A stretch of 64,000 nt of DNA from Laterigemmans sp052161645. Lineage in GTDB: Bacteria > Planctomycetota > Planctomycetia > Pirellulales > Pirellulaceae. The notes below the pieces were generated by a model. It did no database searches, was not told the origin of the DNA, and saw only the letters and a list, made by a program, of their open reading frames with translations. Positions 8,562 through 17,540 of the stretch are shown one piece after another (the stretch's first letter is position 1; every line of letters begins with the position of its first letter). The DNA lies in the NCBI GenBank assembly GCA_052161645.1, contig CP197414.1; one strand, written 5' to 3'. A program made the translations under genes and the position numbers.

Positions 8562-8807
8562 GCTTTTCAAGTTGCTCCCCACCCAAAAACGGGCTTGCCA
8601 GGCGCCCGCTGTCGCACGTCCGCCCACCGATGCGACAACTGAGTCGGTTAACCGCCAAAGTGCGTTAGAGAGCCTTCTAGGTGCCCCAGGGTGAGCTAAT
8701 CAACTGCGGTTGTCGCGACAACCGACAAGTTTATTTTTTACTGTTTTTACGGGTGTTTTCAAGGGTTATTATGGCAATCGCCCTAACCAAGGAATCGTCC
8801 ACTTTCC

Positions 8808-9971
8808 CTATAAAGAAAGCATCGGAAAATGGGCTTTTGCGTTTGGGTAACTGGCGTAAACATAACGATATCGAGGTGTGCTGGCAGCTATGCCGGCTCC
8901 GTAGTCGGCGATCGTTTGCTGCCCCACTTGGACATATACGTAAGCCGAGGTGCCATCGTCGCTGTAAACTCTACGCCCCAGAGCGTCCCACTTGTAGGTC
9001 GCATCGATCGTGCTGTCGCTACCGACATCGGCCGTCGTCAGTTTATTTTCGAAGTCCCAGTTGAGCGTCAAACTGTTGGTGCCGTCACGCAGTACCGCAG
9101 GAATCAGCGTCATGTTCCCTTTGGTGTCGTGCGATAGACTCTGGCCGCCAGCAGAAAGCAGCTCGTGCGTCGGACCATGCGTGCGATTCTGCGTGCTGCT
9201 GTTCTCGGTAATCGAGTCCCAATCGCCCACGAGCGACAGGTTCCAGGATTGATCGAGATTGGTGTCACTGCGCTCCCAGTTGACCAATCGATCCTCAGTG
9301 TCGTATCCACTGCTGCCCACGGTGAACCCGAAGCCAGACATGGTGCCCGTGATCGACTCGCTAGTCTTGTTTTTGTTGTCGTCCCAGCCGTAGCTGTACG
9401 TACCGATGGCGGCTCCTGAGAAGGAGATCGAGGCGAGCGTGTTGTCGGTGTTGTACGAGCGGGATTCGCTCACACCGTTACCGTAACTGCTGCCCGTCAT
9501 CCTCCCCCCGTCATCATAAGTACGCGTGTCGATCGTGCTGCTCGCGTGAGTCAGCTCGTACAGTTGGCCCCGGTCGGTATAGCTGCGGCCCACCGCCGTG
9601 CCATCAGGATAAGTATACCCGGTCAACTGCCCCGCGGCATTGTAAGAAATCGTCGTCGTGTAGGTTTGGCCCGAAATTGTCAGCGCCTCGGTCGCTTTTC
9701 TCCCAGCGGAATCGTAAGTGTAGGTGACGGTGTTCGCATACCCACCACTTACGGCCGTCAGCATGCGGGAGGCCGAATCGTAGGTGAACGTATCGCTGTA
9801 ACTTTGGCCAGAAAGGGGCCCGCCTGTAAGGCCCAGATAGGCCCGGCTGGTTAGTCTTCCGGCGAGATCATAGTTGTATGTGCAGGTGTCACCCTGCTGG
9901 TCAGTGCGGACGTCGACGCGCCCGGCCGGATCATAAGTGAAGCTGATGATCCCGTAGCCGGTTTGGCCCAC
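8808..9971 (-). pseudogene. Truncated RHS/YD-repeat protein fragment
   Basis: The reading frame is full of YD repeats (for example FTYDPAGRV, YNYDLAGRLTSR, YKWDALGRRVYSDDG), the beta-spiral shell of RHS/wall-associated proteins. The RHS core ends abruptly at YRYVYASY near 8850, where the element begins; the last 12 residues (8808-8846) are element sequence. On the N-terminal side the frame is closed by a stop near 9997, with no start or signal peptide. A normal RHS protein is over 1000 aa, so this is a fragment. The integration site of the element is probably inside this gene. Confidence 0.85.
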
Positions 9972-10170
9972 GGTGGAGCTGGTGACTTGAACAGATCATG
10001 CCGCTGCGAGTGCCTATGGCTTGAACTGCCAATCGATTGGACTAACCGCTGCAACGATAATGCACAAGCCGCAACCTTGCTGGGAGGCCACTTGACTTGT
10101 CCGGACACTAACGTGATTCCGTTGTGGATCAAATTTAAACCAATTTAACTCAGCTACCGGAGTACGCGAA

Positions 10171-11397
10171 ATGTCATTGCGACTGATTCCCTCTTTACTT
10201 TTTGCCGCAATGATGACGATAGCGAGCCCCACGTGGGCTCAACAGCCCTCGTCTACAGAGCCCATTTCGTCGAAATCAAAGAACATCGTCCAGACGGTCG
10301 CCGCGTCGGGCTCGTTTAATTCGTTGGTCGCGGCAGTGAAGGCAGCCGGATTGGTGGATACGCTGAGCGGAACGGGTCCTTTCACTGTTTTCGCTCCAAC
10401 TGATGAGGCTTTTTCGCGGCTACCGGAAGGCACCGTGGAAACACTGCTCAAACCTGAAAACAAGGACCAGTTGATTGGCATCTTGACGTACCATGTCGTT
10501 CCCGGCCGCGTGCCAGCATCGACCGTCGTTGGATTGAAAGGTGCAAAGACTGTTAACGGACAGCGATTGGACGTTTCGTCAAGCGACGCTGGTGTGACTG
10601 TGGATTCCTCGAAGGTCGTACAAACAGATATTCTGTGTAGCAACGGTATTATTCACGTGATCGATTCGGTCCTGTTGCCCGAATCGGGTACAATCGTTGA
10701 GGTCGCGAGCAATACAGGGTCATTTGGCACTCTTTTGGCTGCGGCTAACGCAGCGGGCCTCGTCTCAACGCTCAATGGTGATGGACCGCTGACGGTTTTC
10801 GCACCAACGGAAGAAGCTTTTTTAGCATTACCGAAAGGAACGGTCGCGAGCCTTTTACAGCCGGGTAATAAGAGCAAGCTAGCAGAAATTCTCAAGTACC
10901 ACGTTGTATCAGGACGGGTTTACAGCGAAGACGCGGTCGCGCTGTCTTCCGCTCCCACTGTCGCCGGTCCATCTATTGCAATCACTGCCACAGAGGGTGG
11001 AGCAAACATCAACAATGCGCGGTTACTGCAAACGGACATCGACGCGTCCAATGGCGTAATCCACGTAATTGATCGCGTGCTGTTACCAGCGGATGCATCT
11101 GCTGCGGGCGCCGCATCGTCGAAGCCTGCTACCGATCAGCGACGCGTGGCAATGAGGGTGCTAACCGATGCGATTAATCGCGGAGTGCCAATTTTCAACT
11201 CAGGTCATCATGGGCAGTGCGCAGACATCTACATGCAAGCTTTGCGAACCGTGTCCGCGATGCCAGGGGTTGCGATGTCCGCCAGCCTTCGAAAACAGGT
11301 CAATCACACTCTGAGCGTTTGTCCGCAGATGTCGAGCTTGACCAATCGAGCTTGGGCGGTGCGGCGGCAGATCGATCAAGTTATGCTCGAGCTATAG
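10171..11397 (+). CDS. Secreted protein with two FAS1 (fasciclin) domains
   Basis: 408 aa with a Sec signal peptide (hydrophobic LLFAAMMTIASPTWA, cleavage after AWA or nearby). Two FAS1 domains follow at about residues 35-170 and 172-308. Each has the H1 box (TVFAPTDEAF, TVFAPTEEAF), the central YHVV and the H2-like NGIIHVID/NGVIHVID. Residues 320-408 form an extra C-terminal region with three Cys residues and no FAS1 similarity. FAS1 domains mediate adhesion at the cell surface. A paralogue lies at 53423. The extra C-terminal domain is unidentified. Confidence 0.9.
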   Translation: MSLRLIPSLLFAAMMTIASPTWAQQPSSTEPISSKSKNIVQTVAASGSFNSLVAAVKAAGLVDTLSGTGPFTVFAPTDEAFSRLPEGTVETLLKPENKDQLIGILTYHVVPGRVPASTVVGLKGAKTVNGQRLDVSSSDAGVTVDSSKVVQTDILCSNGIIHVIDSVLLPESGTIVEVASNTGSFGTLLAAANAAGLVSTLNGDGPLTVFAPTEEAFLALPKGTVASLLQPGNKSKLAEILKYHVVSGRVYSEDAVALSSAPTVAGPSIAITATEGGANINNARLLQTDIDASNGVIHVIDRVLLPADASAAGAASSKPATDQRRVAMRVLTDAINRGVPIFNSGHHGQCADIYMQALRTVSAMPGVAMSASLRKQVNHTLSVCPQMSSLTNRAWAVRRQIDQVMLEL

Positions 11398-11570
11398 AGA
11401 CTACGACCACAGATCGCAGTCGATTTCGCTTTTGAGATGGATAAGTTAGAGCGGCAAGCAGCGGAAGCATCGCCACCCCCACTGGGGGCCGACTTTCTCA
11501 TGACGCGAAATATCACGAGGCTAAACAACCGAGAAGCTGTCGATGTTCCAATTTCCGAGGCCACAATTAG

Positions 11571-11841
11571 ATGAATATTGCGACGGTTCTTCTGCTCGGC
11601 AGTGCTTGTGCAGTGATGCTCGCGTTTTTCGCTGCATGCGTTTCGACAAGTCGCTCCCTCGGCGTCCTATTTTTGGGCTTTGGCTTGACCGTTCTCAGTG
11701 GCGGACTGGCGTATTATGCGATCGCGGAATCTCAATCACACCATCCCCCTGGTGGGGGCGTGGTATGGCGGGGTGGCAATCACTTGTGCAGCGGCAACGG
11801 CGTTCAATTTGTTTCCGAAACGAAGCGAATCCAAAGATTAG
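11571..11841 (+). pseudogene. Small membrane protein with apparent frameshift
   Basis: The frame from 11571 encodes two hydrophobic segments (VLLLGSACAVMLAFFAACV, LGVLFLGFGLTVLSGG) and then loses sense at about 11755-11763. Shifting by one base at the G-run there restores a third hydrophobic segment, YGGVAITCAAATAFNLF, ending in a charged tail and a stop at 11839-11841. This is the expected end of a 90-aa, three-helix protein. The frameshift may be real inactivation or a sequencing error in the homopolymer. Function unknown. Confidence 0.5.
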
Positions 11842-11880
11842 ATTTTTGTTGCATGATCGCAGTCTCCCAAATTCGACAAT

Positions 11881-12296
11881 CGGCCAAAACAGAGAGTCTC
11901 TGTTTCTGGGAAAATCACATTAGCCGATGGTCACAGAGACAGAGAGTGGCGAGAGTTCGGGCCGAGACAGCGCAGAGGCGGGGGCGGAACGTGAAAACAG
12001 AGTGTCTTTGATTGGCCGCCAGCAGTGAGTCGGCCGCAATGGGTTTCACCCTGCAAAATAGGGCGTAATATACGAAAAAAGGCTGGCGACAGTGCAAAGC
12101 ACCATCGCTTGCCTTCTGATTTACCCGACGGTCGAAAAAGTTTGAACCAAGTCCGGAAAGTTGAGCAACCCGGACTGTAATCCAACCGCTCTGGAGATCC
12201 GGACGATTTTCGCGGCTTCGCTGTAAGTGATTGCCAGGAAACATGTTGCGGCAAGGCCCGTTTCGAGAGGGTACTCTGGAATCAAATAAGCCAGCC
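11881..12296. repeat. 0.42-kb dispersed repeat, copy 1
   Basis: Nearly identical to 42560-42983. It starts with GGCCAAAACAG and a hairpin-rich GTCTCTGTTTCT segment and ends at GCCAGC. On the minus strand both copies hold the same open frame of about 55 codons (here 12121-12290), beginning YLIPEYPLETGLAA and ending FPDLVQTFSTVG before TAA. The frame is conserved but has no start codon, so it is probably the C-terminal part of a gene carried with the repeat. Confidence 0.85.
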
Positions 12297-12373
12297 TTCG
12301 TCGGGGCTTCGGACCTGGGAATGCGAGCGGTGTTCGGGTTATGAAGTAGAGGCTTTTCGGTCGTCACGGATTT

Positions 12374-14017
12374 TCAGTTTCGTATTCCGAACGCTCGAAT
12401 CCTTGATAGTAGCGTTGTCGGCTTCAGGCCCAACAACTCCGCCGCTCCCCCGCGACCGTAAACCTTGCCGCCCGATACCGCCAACGCGCGACGAATGTTA
12501 TCGGCTTCCAAGCTTCGCACTTCTTGATCTGTCATGACTTGATCGGGCAAAGCCTGATCGGGTTTAGACTGAGCGGACGGGGGAAGACTTGGGTGTTGAG
12601 ATTTGTTCCTGTTTTGCGGTCGCGTGTCCTCGGGTAAATCGAACCGCAACTTGCCGTCTGTGGAAATGATGACCGCCCGCTCCAACACATGCTGCAACTC
12701 GCGGACGTTGCCTGGCCAATGGTATCGCTGCAATTGTTGGACGTTCGCTAAAGTGAGTTTCAACGTTTTGCGGCCCAATTGGCGAGCGAATCGCTTCAAG
12801 AAGTGCTCTGCCAAAAGCGGAATATCTTGGAGCCGCTCGCGCAGTGGTGCGAGCTCGATCGGAAACACACTGAGTCGATAATACAAATCCTGTCGGAACC
12901 GTCCCTCGGCGGACTCTTGGCGAAGATTGCGATTCGTCGCGGCGATGATTCGCACATCCAACCGACGCGTTTGCTCTTCGCCGATCCGCTCCAGTTCACC
13001 TTCCTGCAAGACTCGCAACAGCTTTGCCTGCAGATCGAGCGGAATCTCTCCAATCTCGTCGAGAAACAACGTGCCGCCATCGGCCAGCTCGAAACGACCG
13101 GCTCGATCCCGCAACGCTCCAGTGAACGATCCTTTGGAGTGGCCGAAGAATTCGCTCTCGTACAACTCGCGAGGCACCGCCGCACAGTTCACCTTGATCA
13201 GCGGACGATCGGATCGGTTGCTGCGGCGATGAAGCTCTCGAGCGATCAGCTCTTTGCCCGTTCCACTTTCGCCAAGAATCAAAACCGAGGAATTCGTCGG
13301 AGCCACCAAGTCGATCTGCTGACTGATCATCTGCAGTGCCGGACTGTTGCCAACGAGTTCACCAAACGATGCGACCTCGAGCTCTTCACGCAGGTACTCG
13401 TTCTCTTGTTCCAGCCTCGCTTTGAGCAACTCGATCTCATCGACCGCTCGTGCATTTGCGATCGCGGCGGCCAAATGATCGGTGATCATGCGCAACCATT
13501 CGCGGCAGGACGCATCCATCGGCTCACGGGAAAACAACGCCAAGACTCCAAGCGTTTCATCGCGATACCGCAGCGGTAATCCAAAGAACGATCGGATCGC
13601 TTCGTCTCGCACCCAATCAGGCCGGGCGATCCAAGGCGAGTTGGCCGTGACGTCATCGATCTGGACCGTCTCGCCCGCTGCCGCGATGTGACCAATCTTG
13701 CGAACCGCCATCGGCATGCGACGGAAGTCACCGGCCGTTCGTTCCCAATGTCGATCTTCTCCATGGCGCGCATGGCCGTAACTGGCGACAAGATGCAAAC
13801 ACCGCTCCCGATGATGGCATTCACCGGCCATCGGGCAGCTCAAGCAATCGCCTTCCTCCGGCGGTCGCACGAGCCAAATCCTGACCAACGCAACCTGCTC
13901 GTCGGGAGCCAACAATCGAACCGCCAAGGGCAGCAGTTCGGGCAAGTGATGCTTGCCGGAAATCGCCAGCAAAATCTCGGTCGGGTCACCGAAGATTGCG
14001 TGTTTCTGCAGGCTCAT
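12374..14017 (-). CDS. Sigma-54-dependent transcriptional activator with GAF sensor domain
   Basis: 547 aa. Residues 1-215 are a GAF-type sensor containing a Cys cluster (CLSCPMAGECHHRERC) that could bind metal or sense redox. Residues 225-455 are the AAA+ sigma-54 domain: Walker A GESGTGKE near 250, the sigma-54 contact loop as GSFTGA near 300, Walker B GGTLFLDEIGE, and the arginine-finger region YYRLSVFP. The C-terminal 45 residues are a Fis-type HTH (ALAVSGGKVYGRGGAAELLGLKPTTL). The layout matches FhlA/NorR regulators. It is divergent from 14260, with inverted repeats and a GGCAC-type promoter between them, so it probably activates that cluster. Confidence 0.92.
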   Translation of the reverse strand: MSLQKHAIFGDPTEILLAISGKHHLPELLPLAVRLLAPDEQVALVRIWLVRPPEEGDCLSCPMAGECHHRERCLHLVASYGHARHGEDRHWERTAGDFRRMPMAVRKIGHIAAAGETVQIDDVTANSPWIARPDWVRDEAIRSFFGLPLRYRDETLGVLALFSREPMDASCREWLRMITDHLAAAIANARAVDEIELLKARLEQENEYLREELEVASFGELVGNSPALQMISQQIDLVAPTNSSVLILGESGTGKELIARELHRRSNRSDRPLIKVNCAAVPRELYESEFFGHSKGSFTGALRDRAGRFELADGGTLFLDEIGEIPLDLQAKLLRVLQEGELERIGEEQTRRLDVRIIAATNRNLRQESAEGRFRQDLYYRLSVFPIELAPLRERLQDIPLLAEHFLKRFARQLGRKTLKLTLANVQQLQRYHWPGNVRELQHVLERAVIISTDGKLRFDLPEDTRPQNRNKSQHPSLPPSAQSKPDQALPDQVMTDQEVRSLEADNIRRALAVSGGKVYGRGGAAELLGLKPTTLLSRIRAFGIRN

Positions 14018-14040
14018 TAAGCGATCTCTTGTGCAACGAC

Positions 14041-14142
14041 ATTTCGTGGAACGAGCACGAAATATTGATTATCAACGAAAAGTCGTTGCGACGCAATCGA
14101 TCGAAATAAAGACCGCAAGTCGTTCAATAGCAAGCACTTGCG
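14041..14142. promoter_or_regulatory. Cluster of inverted repeats, candidate enhancer (UAS) sites
   Basis: Three palindromes lie between the divergent genes: ATTTCGT/ACGAAAT (14041-14063), TTGCG-A-CGCAA (14086-14096) and CGCAAGT/ACTTGCG (14114-14142). They sit 20-120 bp upstream of a sigma-54-like promoter, the usual position for enhancer sites of the adjacent activator. Confidence 0.55.
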
Positions 14143-14158
14143 ACTATCTGTATCGGTT

Positions 14159-14174
14159 TGGCACAGAAAATGAA
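14159..14174 (+). promoter_or_regulatory. Candidate sigma-54 (-24/-12) promoter
   Basis: TGGCAC at 14159-14164 matches the -24 element exactly. The -12 element five bases later (ATGAA) is a poor match to TTGCA. It lies 85 bp upstream of the AhpD-like gene and faces it. The neighbouring sigma-54 activator makes the assignment plausible. Confidence 0.45.
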
Positions 14175-14259
14175 AATGTGGTTCGCTCGTTCCAACTCAA
14201 ACGCAGTTGGAGCGTTCCTATTTTCTGTTTCTTAAACCCTGTGACTGGAGAACCAAGTC

Positions 14260-14811
14260 ATGTCTCGAATTCATCAAGTCTCGCCCGAAAGTGCCACGGG
14301 CAAATCCGCTGAACTGTTCACTGCCATTCAAGGCAAGCTCGGCATGGTCCCCAACATGATGCGGGCAATCGGCAATTCGCCCGCCGCGTTGGGTGCTTAC
14401 CTGCAGTTCAGTGGCGGCCTCGCCAGCGGCTCACTTTCGAACCAACAGCGCGAGCTAATTGCCTTGGCGGTCGGTGAAGCGAACCAGTGCGACTATTGCT
14501 TGGCAGCCCATTCGGCACTCGGAAAGATGGCGGGCCTCAGCCCCGACCAGATCCGCGATGCACGACAAGGTTCGACAGTCGACGCCAAGAGCGATTCGCT
14601 GATTCGCTTCACACACAAGTTGGTGGGCGAGCGTGGCCACGTCAGCGGCGAAGACTTGCAAGCGTTGCGTGACCAAGGCTTCAGCGATGGTGACATTACT
14701 GAAGTGGTGGCGAATGTCGCCTTGAACATTTTCACCAACTACTTCAATCACGTCGCCGATCCCGAGATCGACTTTCCTCAAGCGGAATGCTTGGCCTGCA
14801 AAGTCGCTTGA
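14260..14811 (+). CDS. AhpD-like / carboxymuconolactone decarboxylase family protein
   Basis: 183 aa, all helical. The active-site motif CDYCLAAH (Cys about 77 and 80, His 84) is the redox CxxC of AhpD/peroxidase-related proteins, with the upstream Glu-containing LIALAVGEANQCDYC. Such proteins act as alkylhydroperoxidases or as partners that reduce peroxiredoxins. The cluster downstream includes a peroxiredoxin-like protein and an Old Yellow Enzyme, which fits peroxide or electrophile detoxification. It is the first gene after the sigma-54-like promoter. Confidence 0.85.
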   Translation: MSRIHQVSPESATGKSAELFTAIQGKLGMVPNMMRAIGNSPAALGAYLQFSGGLASGSLSNQQRELIALAVGEANQCDYCLAAHSALGKMAGLSPDQIRDARQGSTVDAKSDSLIRFTHKLVGERGHVSGEDLQALRDQGFSDGDITEVVANVALNIFTNYFNHVADPEIDFPQAECLACKVA

Positions 14812-14894
14812 TCGTCATGGGCGGATGCCACCGTCGCGGAGTTATTCCCGGCGGTGGCCCATCCGACGTCAGCATCGCGTGAACAATTACTGAC

Positions 14895-14949
14895 GTAGTG
14901 GACGAGGTGACGAGTCCAGAACCGCAGGACTCGTTACCTCGTCCACTAC
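14895..14949. repeat. Long palindrome (23-bp arms)
   Basis: Arms at 14895-14917 and 14927-14949 starting GTAGTGGACGAGG are complementary over 23 bp with a single G-T wobble, around a 9-nt loop. It lies in the 214-bp gap between genes of the same cluster. The size and symmetry suggest a REP/MITE-like intergenic element or an RNA processing or attenuating hairpin. Confidence 0.8.
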
Positions 14950-15028
14950 CAAAAACTAGCACTAATTGATCACGCGATGCTTAGCGACCTTCATCCAATC
15001 ATTCAAGAAACCATGAACCCTAAGATCA

Positions 15029-15502
15029 ATGATGACTACCACATTATCACTCGCACCACCTTTCAATCATGAGTCGGCAATGGCCAAAGTTCGCGCGGCC
15101 GAGGACGCTTGGAATTCGCGAGATCCGAGCCGTGTTGCGCAAGCCTATTCGATCGACTCCGAATGGCGCAATCGTGACCAGTTCGTTCGCGGACGCGATC
15201 AGATCGTGCAGTTCCTTACGCGGAAGTGGCAACGTGAACTCGACTATCGGCTAGCCAAATCGCTGTGGGCTTTCACCGAGAATCGCATTGCCGTTCGTTT
15301 CCAGTATGAGTACCGCGATGCCGACGGCAGCTGGTTTCGTGCCTATGGAAACGAGAACTGGGAGTTCGATGACGACGGACTGATGCGACGCCGTGAGGCC
15401 AGCATTAACGACAATGCGATCGAAGATTCCGAACGCAAGTTCTATTGGCCGCTGGGACCTCGCCCCGCAGGCACCCCTGGCTTGGAAGAATACGTCAAGT
15501 AG
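15029..15502 (+). CDS. SnoaL/NTF2-like protein (DUF1348 type)
   Basis: 157 aa. The sequence follows the DUF1348 pattern closely: KVRAAEDAWNSRDP, YSIDSEWRNRDQFVRGRDQI, FLTRKWQRELDYRL, then EYRDADGSWFRAYGNENWEF and the C-terminal KFYWPLGPRP. The fold is an NTF2-like cone with a hydrophobic pocket; the family's reaction is not settled. Start at 15029 or the adjacent ATG at 15032. Its place among redox genes suggests a role in handling small reactive organics. Confidence 0.85.
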   Translation: MMTTTLSLAPPFNHESAMAKVRAAEDAWNSRDPSRVAQAYSIDSEWRNRDQFVRGRDQIVQFLTRKWQRELDYRLAKSLWAFTENRIAVRFQYEYRDADGSWFRAYGNENWEFDDDGLMRRREASINDNAIEDSERKFYWPLGPRPAGTPGLEEYVK

Positions 15503-15562
15503 GCACGACGAGCTAGCTGACGCACTTTGTTGATTAAGGTTCAAAATTAATTGGAGTTCAAA

Positions 15563-16690
15563 ATGTCGAGTCTATCGAGGCCAATTCTTTCCCCTGTCGA
15601 GATGTTCGGGCGCTGGTTATGCAACCGGCTGGCGGTCGCTCCGATGACCCGCGTGAGTGCCCACGGCGATGGGCTCGCAACCGATCGCATGAAGGATTAC
15701 TACCGTGATTTTGCTCGCGGTGGCTTTGCGATCGTCATCACGGAGGGGACCTACACGGACAAGGATGCCAGCCAAGGCTACGACCGCCAGCCTGGGATCA
15801 CGGATCGGCGCGAAGCCAACTCCTGGGTGCCGATCGCCACTGCGATCTCCGATCACGGGAGCTTGGCCATCATGCAACTGATGCACGCGGGCGCGTTGTC
15901 GCAAAAGCAGGAACCAGGCCGCATCATCGCACCGTCTGCCGTTCCACCGCTCGGCGAAATGATGCCCGTCTACGGAGGCAGCGGTCCGTATCGGTTGCCT
16001 TCGGCCATGGCGACAACCGACCTGGCTGAAGTTCGCAACGGCTTTGTATCGGCGGCAAGACGCGCGCGACGCGCCGGATTCCACGGAGTTGAAGTCCACG
16101 CTGCCAACGGTTATCTGCTTGATCAGTTCATTACCGAATACACGAATCGCCGGGATGACGAGTACGGCGGGTCGGTGTCGGCGCGAATCCGGTATCCGGC
16201 AGAGATCGTTGCCGCGGTACGCGATGCATCCCCCGCTGACTTCGTGGTTGGAGTCCGCGTTTCGGAGGCTAAAGTCAACGACTTCAACTACCGCTGGGGT
16301 GGAAAGTCCGAAGCCGAGACGATTTTCGCAGCACTCGCTGAGGCTGGAGCGAGCTATATCCATGTGGCCGGCGAAGGCCGCGGTTTCTGCGAGTCGAGTT
16401 CTGACAAGCGGGAGCCGCTTTCTGCGATAGCTCGCAGGATTACCGGACTGCCAGTGATCGCCAACGGTGGGCTGCATGATCCGGATCTCGCTGATGACGT
16501 GATCCTAGGCGAACATGCCGACTTGATTGCGATCGGACGCGCCGCACTGGCGACACCCGATTGGCCTCGAAGGATTGCCAATGGTGAACAGGTCGTCGCA
16601 TTCGAGAATGAGATGATTTCGCCAAGTGCATCGATCCATAACACCGACGCGTGGTTCGCTCGGAAACTCGCACATGGCGCGCATGGCTGA
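15563..16690 (+). CDS. NADH:flavin oxidoreductase, Old Yellow Enzyme family
   Basis: 375 aa, a full-length FMN TIM barrel. Visible motifs: NRLAVAPMTRVSA near the N-terminus, QLMHAGAL, the substrate-binding-type HGVEVHAANGYLLDQF, DEYGGSVSARIRYPAEIV, and FMN-phosphate motifs VIANGG and ADLIAIGRAALA. OYEs reduce activated C=C bonds of electrophiles with NAD(P)H. The ATG at 15563 has GGAG 6 bases upstream; the TTG at 15551 is rejected because it would include that site. Same direction as its neighbours in the sigma-54-linked cluster. Confidence 0.92.
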   Translation: MSSLSRPILSPVEMFGRWLCNRLAVAPMTRVSAHGDGLATDRMKDYYRDFARGGFAIVITEGTYTDKDASQGYDRQPGITDRREANSWVPIATAISDHGSLAIMQLMHAGALSQKQEPGRIIAPSAVPPLGEMMPVYGGSGPYRLPSAMATTDLAEVRNGFVSAARRARRAGFHGVEVHAANGYLLDQFITEYTNRRDDEYGGSVSARIRYPAEIVAAVRDASPADFVVGVRVSEAKVNDFNYRWGGKSEAETIFAALAEAGASYIHVAGEGRGFCESSSDKREPLSAIARRITGLPVIANGGLHDPDLADDVILGEHADLIAIGRAALATPDWPRRIANGEQVVAFENEMISPSASIHNTDAWFARKLAHGAHG

Positions 16691-16826
16691 CTTCTCGTTT
16701 GAAATGTCCGGCTTTTGGCTATCGACGAGCGGCGAAGATCTGGCCGATCCGAGGAACTCAGTCAAAGCCGAATTGCCGGTTTCAACTTTACGAAAACTAT
16801 TTCCTACCCGCTACAAGGAGAATCCA

Positions 16827-17486
16827 ATGTCGCTTCAAGAAGAGCTATCCCAACTCAACTCAAAAATCACCGCTGCGTTGCCAAAGGAATCGATTGCCGT
16901 CATGCGGGACGAAACGCAGAAACTGCGCAAGTCCCGGATCGTCGAGTCTGCCCCTAAGACCGGCGATGAATTAGCCGATTTCGTTCTTCCCAATCATCTC
17001 GGCGAAAAGAGAAGCCTCGCTGCCCTAAGAGAAAGTGGGCCTGTCGTCGTGACGTTTTACCGGGGTGGATGGTGTCCGTACTGCAACCTGGAATTGCGGG
17101 CCTACCAGGCGGTTCTTCCCCAGATCAAAGCGGCGGGAGCAACCTTGGTCGCCATCACGCCTGAACTCCCTGACGCATCTCTGTCGACCTCCGAGAAGAA
17201 CGAGTTGGAGTTTGACGTTCTCACCGATGTCAACGCGGACTACGCAAGCAAACTCGGACTCGTCTTCACGTTACCGGAAACACTTCGCCCTATCTATCAG
17301 GGCCTCGGTATCCATGTTGAACAACACAACGGCGAAGGGCAATTCGACCTGCCGCTGGCAGCAACCTTCGTTGTCGACACTGATGGAACGATCGCCAGTG
17401 CCTTCGTGGACGCGGACTACACCTCGCGTGCGGAGCCGTCGCATGTCTTAGAAGCACTTCAGTCGCTCGTGAAACAGAACGCTTGA
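16827..17486 (+). CDS. Peroxiredoxin-like protein (AhpC/TSA family)
   Basis: 219 aa. Thioredoxin fold with the active site YRGGWCPYCNLEL (Cys about 82 and 85), followed by LRAYQAVLPQIKAAGATLVAI and the C-terminal TFVVDTDGTIASAFVDADY. The CPYC arrangement is that of the atypical peroxiredoxin-like group (redoxin with a CxxC), which reduces peroxides. Start ATG at 16827 with AAGGAG at 16815-16820; a longer frame from 16626 would overlap the upstream gene. It fits with the AhpD-like gene earlier in the cluster. Confidence 0.88.
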   Translation: MSLQEELSQLNSKITAALPKESIAVMRDETQKLRKSRIVESAPKTGDELADFVLPNHLGEKRSLAALRESGPVVVTFYRGGWCPYCNLELRAYQAVLPQIKAAGATLVAITPELPDASLSTSEKNELEFDVLTDVNADYASKLGLVFTLPETLRPIYQGLGIHVEQHNGEGQFDLPLAATFVVDTDGTIASAFVDADYTSRAEPSHVLEALQSLVKQNA

Positions 17487-17540
17487 AACTTAGATACTCA
17501 ACAAATTGACACAACAACCACCAACAAGAAGAGCGAAACG

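Larger units (their letters stand above)
1..8848 (+). mobile_element. Integrated phage-like element, probable phage satellite (right end visible, left end outside window)
   Basis: All genes from the integrase to the small HTH protein at 8271-8561 run on the plus strand: integrase, excisionase-like protein, family A DNA polymerase, origin-like repeats, AlpA-like regulator, HK97-type capsid and small terminase. No large terminase, portal, protease or tail gene is present in the visible part, and on the right an RHS gene begins within about 300 bp of the last gene. Known satellites (P4, PICI, capsid-forming PICI) pair integration, replication and a few packaging genes in this way. The right boundary is inferred from where RHS homology starts, near 8850. 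The left boundary lies before base 1, so a missing left part could change the interpretation. Confidence 0.7.

Noticed and set aside
12779..13579. 266-codon plus-strand frame
   Set aside because: Antisense shadow of the sigma-54 activator's AAA+ domain, which has all expected motifs on the minus strand.
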